Program-made: the position numbers and the translations under genes
Shown: positions 20,488 to 27,561 of the stretch, one piece after another
Layout: every line of letters starts with the position of its first letter
Numbering within the stretch: the first letter of the stretch is position 1
Source: a virus
Direction: 5' to 3' (one strand)
Virus record (IMG/VR): IMGVR_UViG_3300046559_000051
Coordinates: 1-27,561 of that record
Length of the DNA: 27,561 nt
Notes under the pieces: model-generated
Seen by the model: the letters and a program-made list of their open reading frames with translations, nothing else
Database searches by the model: none
Told to the model about the DNA's origin: nothing

Positions 20488-23400
20488 ATGGCACGAGATA
20501 AAGGCGTCCCGCTGGTCATCGGCGCGAAAGGCGGCAAAGGCGGCGGAAGCGGCGCGATCGAGGATTCCGATACGCTCGCCAGCCGGGCCTATGCTCAGGT
20601 CCTGGACCTGATTTGCGAAGGCGAGGTCGAAGGGCTGGTCGGCGGAATGCAGGGCGTCTATTTGGACGGAACGCCGCTTCAAAACCCGGACGGGTCGTTC
20701 AATTTTTCCGGCGTTTCGTTCGCGTTCCAGCCGGGTTCGCAAGGCCAGAACTATATCGCCGGCTTTTCCGAAATCGACACGGAATACAGCGTCGGACTAG
20801 TCGTCCATCAATCGTCGCCGATCGTCCGCACGATCACGAATACGGACGTCGACGCGGTCCGCGTCGTTATCGGCGTCCCGCAACTGACAAGCCAGGACGT
20901 TAAGACCGGCGACATTCACGGAACGTCTTTCGACGTGGCGATCGACGTCCAGACGGCCGGCGGCGGATACGTCCAGCGGCTATACGACACGGTTTCCGGA
21001 AAGACGTCGAACTATCAGCGCGCCTATCGGATCGAGCTATACGGCGCCGGTCCCTGGGATATCCGCGTTCGCCGGATCACGGCCGACAGCGTCGTTTCGG
21101 CGCTGACGAACGCCTTTAACTGGGCGACCTATACGGAAATCATCGACGCGAAACTGACCTATCCGAACAGCGCGATTGTCGCGCTTCGCATGGATAGCGC
21201 ACAGTTCCAGTCGATTCCCCAGCGCGCCTATCGGATGCGCCTGTTACGCGTCCAGGTTCCGAGCAATTACGACCCGGTCACGCGCGCTTATTCGGGCGCC
21301 TGGGACGGGACGTTCAAAATCGCCTGGACCAACAATCCGGCATGGTGCTTTTACGACCTGTTGACCAACGAGCGTTACGGCCTGGGCGAATTCGTTTCCG
21401 CCGGCCAGGTCGACAAATGGGCGCTGTATCAGATCGGCCAGTATTGCGACGTCATGGTCCCGAACGGGTTCGGCACGCAGGAACCGCGCTTCGCGCTTAA
21501 CTGCTATATCCAGAATTACGCCGATGCGTTTAAGGTCGTCCAGGACCTGGCGTCCTGTTTTCGCGGAATGCCATTTTGGACGACGGGCACGGTTACGGCG
21601 GTCCAGGACGCGCCGTCGTCGCCGGTCGCGCTATTCACGCAGGCGAACGTCTTAAACGGCGCGTTTAGCTATTCGGGAAGCAGTCTAAAAGCGCGACACA
21701 CGGTCGCACTTGTTACCTGGTTCAATATGGACGACATGGCGCGTCCATATGTCGAATACGTCGAAGATACGGAAGGCATCGCGCGGTATGGCGTCATCCA
21801 GACGCAGGTAACGGCGTTCGGATGCACTTCGCGGGGCCAGGCGCACCGCGTCGGGAAATGGCTCCTGTACAGCGAGCGGTCGGAAGCTGAAACGGTCACG
21901 TTCCGGACGGGCCTCGAGGGCGTCCCTGTGCGTCCCGGCGACGTTATCAAGGTTTCCGACGCCATGCGCGCCGGCCAAAGCCTGGGCGGCCGGATTTCGG
22001 CGTCTGACGGGCTAAACACGGTCACGATTGACCGGGACCTGGTCGACGTCAACAAGGCCGCCGTCAATCCGATCGGCGCGTCCATCAACATTGTTTCGAT
22101 CGACGGCGCCGTCCGGACCGGAAGCATTACCGGCGTCAACGGCCGGAAACTGACGGTCGCGAGTAATCAGGGCCTGGCGAACATGCTGTCCGGCGTCCAG
22201 GCGCAAGCGCTTTGGGTCATCGAGACGAGCGGAATCGCCGCGCAACTATTCCGCGTCATCCAGGTAACGGAAGCGGACCGCGGCCAATACGACATAACGG
22301 CCGTCGCGCACAATCCGAGCAAATACGACGCGATCGAATACGGCCTGGCGCTCGAGGTCCGCGACATTTCCGACCTGTCGACGCGGCCGTCGGCGCCGAC
22401 GTCCGTCCAGGTTTCGGAAAACCTGTACCTGTACCAGTCGAACGTCTTTTCGCTGATGACGATTTCCTGGCCGTCCGTCATCGGCGCGACCGCGTACAAA
22501 GTCGGATACAGCAAAGACGGCGCCAACTGGGTTTTCGAAAACACGCCGGCGAACGAACTGGAAATCCGCATGGCGGCGCCGGGATCCTATGACGTCCGCG
22601 TATGGACGATCGGCGCTTCGCAGCTTACGTCATCGGCGTACGCCGAAACGGTCCAGTCGATCCTGGGGAAGTTTGCGCCGCCGGCGGACGTCCAGGGCCT
22701 GACGTTCGGGATCGACCAGAACGCCGGCGCGAAGCTGGCCTGGGCGCCGAATACGGACGTCGACCTGTACGCGTACGAAGTCCGCAAGGCGACCAGCGGG
22801 ACCGATTGGGCCAGCGCTACGTCGCTGGGTCAAATCAAGGCGACCGCCTTTACGATCGGCGTCCAGGGATGCGTCGGAACGTACCTGGTCAAAGCGATCG
22901 ATACAAGCGGGAACTACAGCGTCAACGCGGCAACGGTCGCTGTAACTATGCCGGTCGCGCCGGCGCCGGTCGTCGCGGGCGTTTTCAGCGGTCCTAACTA
23001 CAATCTGACCTGGAATCAGGTCTTAGGGAACCTGGCGACGGACCATTACGAGATCCGCACGGACCTGAATTTCGGCCAGACGGCCGGGCTTATCACGACC
23101 CAAAAAGGGACGTCCTATTCGGCGAAGGTCAACTGGTCCGGAACGGTCGTTTTCTACGTCGCCGCGGTCGACATTGGCGGGAACTACGGCGGCGCCGGCC
23201 AGGCGACGCTGGTCGTCAACGCGCCTATTCTGCCGGTCATCACCCAGCAGGTTATCGACAATAACGTTTTGCTTCGCTGGACCGCGGCGAATGCGACGCT
23301 ACCGCTAGACCATTACATCGTCGCGCGCGGGACGACGTTCGCCGGCGCGACCGTGCTCGGGACGATTTCCGGGACGTTCGACGTCATTTTCGAAACGACG

Positions 23401-24645
23401 CCGGGAAGCTTTACATACTGGATCGCAGGCGTCGATTCGGCGGGCAACCAGGGACCGGCGGCCAGCGTTACGGCGTTCGTCAATCAACCGCCGGACTATG
23501 TCTTGCGGTACAACTACGACGCATTTTTCGACGGGCTGATCGACGACTTTCGCGCCGGCGCAATCAATGCTGATTTCACCGTAAGCGGGGCCACGATGGC
23601 GGCCGGCGCCGGGATGACGCTGACCAGCACCGGCACGAATCCGCAACTGATCCGCACCTGGCAACTGATCGAGAATCACCCGAACGGATGCGAATATCCG
23701 ATCGTCCGCGTCAAGCTGACGCGCGTCGCCGGATCCGGCTGGACCGGGAAGGCCTACTGGTCGACGGCCGGTCACGGATTCACGACTGGCTATTACCAGA
23801 CGAACGCGACAAACCCGGCGATCGGCGCGCAGGTCACTATAGATTGGGACATGCGCGCACCGACGGCCGGCGGCACGGACTACATGATGAACGCGCTGTC
23901 CGGGATCCGCCTGGACCTGGGCGCGACCGCGGCCGACGTCTTCAGAATCGACTATATCGAGCTGGTCCCGTTCCTGTCGACGAACGTCGTCGAGGACGTC
24001 GACAGGTCGCTGGTTATGCCGGTCAACACGACGGAAACATTCCAGCAGCATTTCGACAGTCACACCTGGGCGGCGCCGTCGAACCAGGTCGCCGCCGGCT
24101 ATCCGATTTTCATCGAGCCGGGCCTGACGACGTCGACGTATGTCGAATACATCGATTACGGAACCGTTTTGCCGGCGACGCGCGTTTCGGTCACGCCGAC
24201 GTATGTCGTCATCGACGGGGCGCCGTCGCTGTCCGTCACGATCGAAGTATCGACGGACGGCGTAACCTGGACGACGTACGCCAACACGACGGCCGTCTAT
24301 GTCACCAATTTCCGTTACGCGCGATATACCGTCACAGTTACAGGCGCCGGTCACGATTTGTTGCGCCTGCAGGGCATCAATTACCGTTACGACGTCAAGC
24401 TGAAAAACGACGCCGGCACCGTCCAGGCGCTGTCGACAGATACGAACGGAACGCCGGTAACATTCGCCGTCGGATTTATCGCTGTAACATCGATCACGGT
24501 AACGGCGAACACGACGTCGCCAGTTTTCGCGGTTTATAATTTCGACGGTAGCAAACCAAATCCGACCGGTTTTACGGTCATGATTTTCGACAAAAACGGA
24601 AACCGCGTCGCCGGGCAAGTGTCCTGGTCCGCGAAGGGAGTTTAA
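20488..24645 (+). CDS. Host-specificity tail tip protein J
   Basis: This 1385-residue protein starts at ATG 20488, chosen because it follows the gpI stop by 4 bases; the frame from 20437 overlaps gpI. Residues 1-620 hold the J core (GGKGGGSGAIEDSDTLASRAYAQVLDLICEGEVEGLV, WCFYDLLTNERYGLG, YVEYVEDTEGIARYG). Residues about 630-1010 hold about four Fn3-like domains with recurring endings such as DTSGNYSVNAA, DIGGNYGGAG and DSAGNQGPAA. Residues 1010-1180 look like a jelly-roll, carbohydrate-binding type domain (ending VFRIDYIELVPF). The last 200 residues form further beta domains. J forms the trimeric hub and tail tip that touches the host receptor. It is larger than lambda J (1132), mainly in this distal part. 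Confidence 0.93.
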   Translation: MARDKGVPLVIGAKGGKGGGSGAIEDSDTLASRAYAQVLDLICEGEVEGLVGGMQGVYLDGTPLQNPDGSFNFSGVSFAFQPGSQGQNYIAGFSEIDTEYSVGLVVHQSSPIVRTITNTDVDAVRVVIGVPQLTSQDVKTGDIHGTSFDVAIDVQTAGGGYVQRLYDTVSGKTSNYQRAYRIELYGAGPWDIRVRRITADSVVSALTNAFNWATYTEIIDAKLTYPNSAIVALRMDSAQFQSIPQRAYRMRLLRVQVPSNYDPVTRAYSGAWDGTFKIAWTNNPAWCFYDLLTNERYGLGEFVSAGQVDKWALYQIGQYCDVMVPNGFGTQEPRFALNCYIQNYADAFKVVQDLASCFRGMPFWTTGTVTAVQDAPSSPVALFTQANVLNGAFSYSGSSLKARHTVALVTWFNMDDMARPYVEYVEDTEGIARYGVIQTQVTAFGCTSRGQAHRVGKWLLYSERSEAETVTFRTGLEGVPVRPGDVIKVSDAMRAGQSLGGRISASDGLNTVTIDRDLVDVNKAAVNPIGASINIVSIDGAVRTGSITGVNGRKLTVASNQGLANMLSGVQAQALWVIETSGIAAQLFRVIQVTEADRGQYDITAVAHNPSKYDAIEYGLALEVRDISDLSTRPSAPTSVQVSENLYLYQSNVFSLMTISWPSVIGATAYKVGYSKDGANWVFENTPANELEIRMAAPGSYDVRVWTIGASQLTSSAYAETVQSILGKFAPPADVQGLTFGIDQNAGAKLAWAPNTDVDLYAYEVRKATSGTDWASATSLGQIKATAFTIGVQGCVGTYLVKAIDTSGNYSVNAATVAVTMPVAPAPVVAGVFSGPNYNLTWNQVLGNLATDHYEIRTDLNFGQTAGLITTQKGTSYSAKVNWSGTVVFYVAAVDIGGNYGGAGQATLVVNAPILPVITQQVIDNNVLLRWTAANATLPLDHYIVARGTTFAGATVLGTISGTFDVIFETTPGSFTYWIAGVDSAGNQGPAASVTAFVNQPPDYVLRYNYDAFFDGLIDDFRAGAINADFTVSGATMAAGAGMTLTSTGTNPQLIRTWQLIENHPNGCEYPIVRVKLTRVAGSGWTGKAYWSTAGHGFTTGYYQTNATNPAIGAQVTIDWDMRAPTAGGTDYMMNALSGIRLDLGATAADVFRIDYIELVPFLSTNVVEDVDRSLVMPVNTTETFQQHFDSHTWAAPSNQVAAGYPIFIEPGLTTSTYVEYIDYGTVLPATRVSVTPTYVVIDGAPSLSVTIEVSTDGVTWTTYANTTAVYVTNFRYARYTVTVTGAGHDLLRLQGINYRYDVKLKNDAGTVQALSTDTNGTPVTFAVGFIAVTSITVTANTTSPVFAVYNFDGSKPNPTGFTVMIFDKNGNRVAGQVSWSAKGV

Positions 24646-24649
24646 AGCT

Positions 24650-25894
24650 ATGGCGGCGGATTGGAGCCAACCAACAATAGGGACGCCGTACGCGACATTG
24701 CTCGCCGCATTGCTCGCGCGCGACGTCGACAGCGCGACGATGTATCAGTCCGGCGGGACGGCGACAAACGTCCCGGATAAAGCGGTTCGCTGGAACCCGG
24801 CGACGAATTCATTCGAGCAATACAGCCTGGCCGGCGGGACCTGGTCGCAAATGATGGCAAACGGCCTGGCCGTTCCGTCCGTCACGGTCGCGAACGCGCC
24901 GACGACCGCGGCGCATGCGACGCGGAAAGACTACGTCGACGGCCAGGTTACGGCCGTTTCGACCGTCGCGAATGCGGCGCTTCCGAGGTCCGGCGGCACG
25001 ATGAACGGGTCGCTTTACGTGCAGTCCGGCGGCACGACAAACGGATTTGAAAACGGTAACGGCGACGCGGCAAGTTACGGAACCTATAACTTCGCGATGC
25101 GCGGCTGGAATGGTATGGGGATGCGATCGTTTGATAATACGATCAATGGTTATTACGATTTCCGCGCCGGAAAATGGGACACGAAGGGCGGATTTTACGT
25201 TAATGGCGTTCGCACCTGGGATTACACGAATTTTAATCCGGCGAATTATATCCCTACCTGGGGCGGATCGATCACCGGCCAGCTTACTATGGCGAATTCG
25301 CAGAGTCTGGCGCTACAGGGAACTGGATACACCGGATATATGCGAGGCGACCAAGCCGGCCTGGTCGGATTTATCAACCAGGCGCAAAACGCGTGGAATT
25401 TCCAGATTACGGACGGCGGGAACGTCAACGCGCGCGGCGTCGTATATGCCGGCGGAAGCGGCGGCGCCTATCTGAATACCGACGGGAATATTTGGGGCAC
25501 CGCATGGGGCGGCTGGCTGAGTAATTCAATAGCGGCAAAGGCGAACGCCTGGCATTCTGGCTGGGGTAATTCCGGGTATGTCGTAACGGATACGTCGAAT
25601 ATCGCGAAAATCAATTGGGACGGGTCGAATACGCTTCTGTACATCGATTCGACTTACCAGGGCGCATTGATTAACCATAACAATTATGGAAGTTGGTGCG
25701 CACCGCGATCGATTATGGACCAGGGCGGCGTCGGGTCTTATGCGATTCGCGGGACTGTAAGTTCATACGACACGCCGAACAAAGCGTCGGATAGCGGCTG
25801 GTCGGCTTATGCCGGCGGCTGGCGCGCACAAGACCAGGTCAACGTCGGCGGGAATAACACTCAATACGTAAGACTTTGGCAGAGGACGTCATGA
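24650..25894 (+). CDS. Tail fibre or receptor-binding protein
   Basis: This 414-residue protein starts at ATG 24650, just after J. The first 100 residues resemble a fibre attachment domain (SQPTIGTPYATLLAALLARDVDSATMYQSGG..VRWNPATNSFEQYSLAGGTW). A repeated fibre motif follows (PRSGGTMNGSLYVQSGG; WGGSITGQLTM). The distal half is rich in Gly, Trp, Tyr and Asn (NIWGTAWGGWLSNSI, WHSGWGNSGYVV) as in receptor-binding tips. No endosialidase or S74 chaperone motif is visible. Codons here are less GC-biased than in flanking genes, which fits exchange of host-range genes. The last base overlaps the following gene's start (ATGA). Confidence 0.8.
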   Translation: MAADWSQPTIGTPYATLLAALLARDVDSATMYQSGGTATNVPDKAVRWNPATNSFEQYSLAGGTWSQMMANGLAVPSVTVANAPTTAAHATRKDYVDGQVTAVSTVANAALPRSGGTMNGSLYVQSGGTTNGFENGNGDAASYGTYNFAMRGWNGMGMRSFDNTINGYYDFRAGKWDTKGGFYVNGVRTWDYTNFNPANYIPTWGGSITGQLTMANSQSLALQGTGYTGYMRGDQAGLVGFINQAQNAWNFQITDGGNVNARGVVYAGGSGGAYLNTDGNIWGTAWGGWLSNSIAAKANAWHSGWGNSGYVVTDTSNIAKINWDGSNTLLYIDSTYQGALINHNNYGSWCAPRSIMDQGGVGSYAIRGTVSSYDTPNKASDSGWSAYAGGWRAQDQVNVGGNNTQYVRLWQRTS

Positions 25895-26445
25895 TTACCG
25901 TACCAACACAGGCAGAAATCGCCGCGGCCGAAGCACTGAGCAAAGCCGCGTCCGAAGCGGTCGCGGCCGTTCCGGCCGGACCCGCCGTCGCGCCCGCGGT
26001 CGACCAACCGGCCGCGATCGAGGCGAAGGCGCCGGCGAAGCCGTTTGAAATCGGCGTCGTCACTAATCCGCGCTGGGCCGACACGGCGCAAACCGCGATT
26101 ATCTGTACCGTCACGTTTCCGAATCACCCGATGGGGTACACAGAGCCGCACCAGTTCCTGGCCTGGCCGGGCGACGTCGAAGCGCACGGCCGCGAACTAT
26201 TCGCGCGCTGCAAGGCTGGCGAATTCGGCACCGTCGCGCCGTATGTCGTCGACCTGGTCGCGCTGGACGCGCAGATGCGACACGATCGCGACATGCTTTT
26301 GCGGCAAACCGACTGGTCGCAATTGCCGGACGTCGGCGAAGCGCGCCGGGCCGCATACGCTGGCTATCGCCAGGCGCTTCGCGACTTGCCAGCGACGGCC
26401 GGCTGGCCGACGTCGATCGTCTGGCCGGACCTGCCGAAAGTCTAG
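25891..26445 (+). CDS. Tail fibre assembly (chaperone) protein
   Basis: This 184-residue protein starts at ATG 25891, overlapping the fibre gene's stop. Residues 1-55 are Ala/Pro-rich and disordered-looking. Residues 60-110 hold a strand-rich region (AIICTVTFPNHPMGYTEPHQFLAWPGD). The C terminus shows the widely shared fibre-chaperone pattern MRHDRDMLLRQTDWSQLPDV ... AAYAGYRQALRDLP..AGWPTSIVWPDLP. Such proteins help fibres trimerise and may not stay in the virion. Its position directly behind the fibre supports the call. A strong terminator follows about 50 bases later. Confidence 0.8.
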   Translation: MITVPTQAEIAAAEALSKAASEAVAAVPAGPAVAPAVDQPAAIEAKAPAKPFEIGVVTNPRWADTAQTAIICTVTFPNHPMGYTEPHQFLAWPGDVEAHGRELFARCKAGEFGTVAPYVVDLVALDAQMRHDRDMLLRQTDWSQLPDVGEARRAAYAGYRQALRDLPATAGWPTSIVWPDLPKV

Positions 26446-26497
26446 CCGGCGCGCGCGGCGCACTTCGCGCAGCGAACAAGCTATCCAGACGAGAACG

Positions 26498-26540
26498 AAA
26501 AATCCCGGACCGCATGTCGACGCGGTTCCGGGATTTTTTA
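26498..26540. terminator. Strong terminator closing the tail operon
   Basis: Stem AATCCCGGA-CCGC (26501-26513) and GCGG-T-TCCGGGATT (26522-26535, one bulged T), loop of 8 bases, followed by TTTT. A run of A residues upstream (26498-26502) means it could also act on the opposite strand. Confidence 0.9.
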
Positions 26541-26613
26541 TTGGTCCGCCGTCGCCGAACGACAACAGCAATCCAGAGGGACGAAACACCGCCGGCATTT
26601 TGTAAATTATGCG

Positions 26614-26643
26614 TGCTAACATCGCGTTTGTAATTTCTACAAA
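26614..26643 (+). promoter_or_regulatory. Possible lysis promoter with TTTGTA-ATTTC-TACAAA palindrome
   Basis: An extended -10 (TGC-TAACAT, 26614-26622) without a clear -35 is followed at once by a perfect 6-bp inverted repeat with 5-bp spacer (26627-26643). The palindrome would overlap the transcription start. It lies between the tail terminator and the lysis genes and resembles the elements at 2380 and 9476. Confidence 0.5.
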
Positions 26644-26654
26644 GGCCGCATGCC

Positions 26655-26876
26655 ATGCCGGATAAAGAAAACGTCGTCGAACACGCTGTCGCATTCGCAT
26701 TGCTTCGCCAGGAAGTCGCCGCGCTGACGGAAGCGCACAGGAAAACGGACGAGCAAATCCAGGGCCTTCTGGACGCCTGGAACGCGTCGAAATGGGTCGT
26801 CCGATCCGTCGCCGCGATCGCGGGTTTCGCCGCCACTGTGGGCGGCATTTACGCCGCCTGGCGGGGCATCAAATGA
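26655..26876 (+). CDS. XhlA-like small membrane protein, lysis accessory or holin
   Basis: This 73-residue protein starts at ATG 26655 in the first position of the lysis block. Residues 5-42 form an amphipathic, coiled-coil-like helix (AFALLRQEVAALTEAHRKTDEQIQGLLDAW). Residues 48-68 form one transmembrane segment (VVRSVAAIAGFAATVGGIYAAW). This coil-then-single-membrane-helix layout is that of haemolysin XhlA-type proteins, which work with holin and endolysin in lysis. Its stop overlaps the endolysin start by ATGA. It may be the holin itself or a helper if the gene at 27404 is the holin. Confidence 0.7.
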   Translation: MPDKENVVEHAVAFALLRQEVAALTEAHRKTDEQIQGLLDAWNASKWVVRSVAAIAGFAATVGGIYAAWRGIK

Positions 26877-27388
26877 CGACGTTTTCCGATGCATTCGCGA
26901 TCGTCGTCGGCGTCGAAGGCGGGTTCCAGAACGACCCGCGGGACAATGGCAACTGGACCGGCGGAAAGGTCAACGTCGGCGCCTGCAAAGGCACGAAATA
27001 CGGTATCAGCGCGGCGGCATTTCCGAACGAAGATATCGCCGGCCTGACGCTCGAGCGCGCGCAAGCGCTCGCGAAGACGCGTTACTGGGATCCGCTGAAG
27101 CTGGACCAGGTCGACCCGCGGATCGCGTTCCAGGCGTTCGACACTGCATACAACGGCGGATACACCGCCAAATGGCTACAGCAAGCGGCCGGGATGACGG
27201 GATCGCAGGTCGACGGAAACATTGGCCCGGCTACGCTGGCGGCGCTTAACGCATTGGATCCGGACAAAGTAATCATGCGGTTCGACGCGTCCCGGCTGGA
27301 ATACCTGACGGACTGTCAGACCTGGCCGACCTATTCGCGCGGCTGGACCAAGCGCGTCGCCGCAAACCTTCGCCGCGCAGCGGCATAA
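26873..27388 (+). CDS. Endolysin, GH108-type N-acetylmuramidase
   Basis: This 171-residue protein starts at ATG 26873. It has the N-terminal motif VGVEGGFQNDPRDNGNWTGG, in which E15 is the expected catalytic acid of glycoside hydrolase 108 muramidases. KYGISAAAFP follows. The C-terminal part has the family's helical end (FDTAYNGGYTAKWLQQAAG, DGNIGPATLAALNAL, RLEYLTDCQTWPTYSRGWTKRVAANLRRA). It would cut the glycan strands of peptidoglycan at the end of infection. No signal-anchor sequence is visible, so it should depend on a holin for release. It overlaps the membrane-protein gene upstream. Confidence 0.9.
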   Translation: MTTFSDAFAIVVGVEGGFQNDPRDNGNWTGGKVNVGACKGTKYGISAAAFPNEDIAGLTLERAQALAKTRYWDPLKLDQVDPRIAFQAFDTAYNGGYTAKWLQQAAGMTGSQVDGNIGPATLAALNALDPDKVIMRFDASRLEYLTDCQTWPTYSRGWTKRVAANLRRAAA

Positions 27389-27403
27389 CAACAGGGGAAC
27401 ACC

Positions 27404-27561
27404 ATGTCGGGAATTCAGACCGCGATATCGACCGTCGCGAAGTTTGCGCCGACCGTCGCAAGCATGCTGGGCGGGCCGCTGGCCGGGACCGCCATTTCGG
27501 CGCTGGAATCGCTCCTGGGCCTGTCGCCGGCGCCTGACGCGTCGACCGACGACCGGGCGAG
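27404..27561 (+). CDS. Putative holin-like or lysis-block protein, 3' truncated by window edge
   Basis: ATG 27404 follows the ideal ribosome site ACAGGGGAACACC, 15 bases after the endolysin stop. The visible 52 residues contain a hydrophobic, small-residue-rich segment (KFAPTVASMLGGPLAGTAISALESLLGLSPA) followed by a polar acidic stretch (DASTDDRA). This resembles a group of short phage proteins found beside endolysins and often labelled holins, but only the first third is visible, so the class is uncertain. Confidence 0.6.
   Translation, partial: MSGIQTAISTVAKFAPTVASMLGGPLAGTAISALESLLGLSPAPDASTDDRA

Noticed and set aside
23305-24618. 437-codon minus-strand open frame opposite the J gene
   Set aside because: Same codon-bias artefact; no start signal and no motif.
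1-27561. tRNA genes, integrase, attachment site or replication origin
   Set aside because: No cloverleaf, recombinase motif (Arg-His-Arg-Tyr), att-like duplication or iteron array was seen beyond the repeats described.

Overview
The window is almost certainly part of a lambda-like siphovirus, or a prophage of one, infecting a Gram-negative host. All credible genes lie on the plus strand and are tightly packed, with many ATGA or TAATG overlaps. The order follows lambda: terminase small and large subunits, gpW-like connector, portal, protease-capsid, head-tail joining, tail terminator, tube, G/GT chaperones, tape measure, M, L, K, I, J, fibre, lysis. Base composition is GC- and CpG-rich with marked codon preferences (Val GTC, Ser TCG, Thr ACG, Ala GCG). 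This composition and the protein style suggest a betaproteobacterial host such as Burkholderiales, which is an inference. No integrase, repressor, replication gene, tRNA or CRISPR is visible, so lifestyle cannot be decided.

Region 1 (1-3770) is the accessory and regulatory part. A partial virion-protein-like gene (3-578) is followed by two short transcription units of unknown small proteins (655-1490 and 1627-2334). Each has a promoter with the same -10 hexamer, the same 17-bp spacing and the same palindrome ACTAAAA-N3-TTTTAGT in the spacer, and each ends in a GCCGGC-stem hairpin. A calcineurin-like phosphoesterase (2406-3233) and a small membrane or exported protein (3233-3550) follow. Then comes a C-rich stretch that I read as the probable cos region, three GTTGNCAACC repeats that could be terminase-binding (cosB-like) sites, and a 48-residue CxxC...CxxC miniprotein.

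Region 2 (3800-9424) is packaging and portal: Nu1-like TerS, three small coupled genes, GpA-like TerL, a beta-sandwich/gpW-like connector, the portal, and a terminator. Region 3 (9441-14012) has its own promoter and holds a prohead-protease/major-capsid fusion with a good internal start at the domain boundary, a terminator, head-completion genes, the tail terminator, a 58-residue proline/alanine/threonine-repeat protein and the tube protein.

Region 4 (14013-26445) is the tail: chaperone G with a textbook A AAA AAC slippery site giving GT, a 943-residue tape measure, M, L (with an inserted repeat module), K, I (with a C-terminal extension), a 1385-residue J, a tail fibre and a fibre-assembly protein, then a strong terminator. 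Region 5 (26600-27561) is lysis: XhlA-like membrane protein, GH108-type muramidase, and a gene cut by the window end.

The most interesting unexplained signals are regulatory: the twin promoter-operators, a second palindrome family TGTAR-N3-YTACA in three gene-start intergenic regions, and the putative cos/cosB with the adjacent Cys-rich miniprotein.
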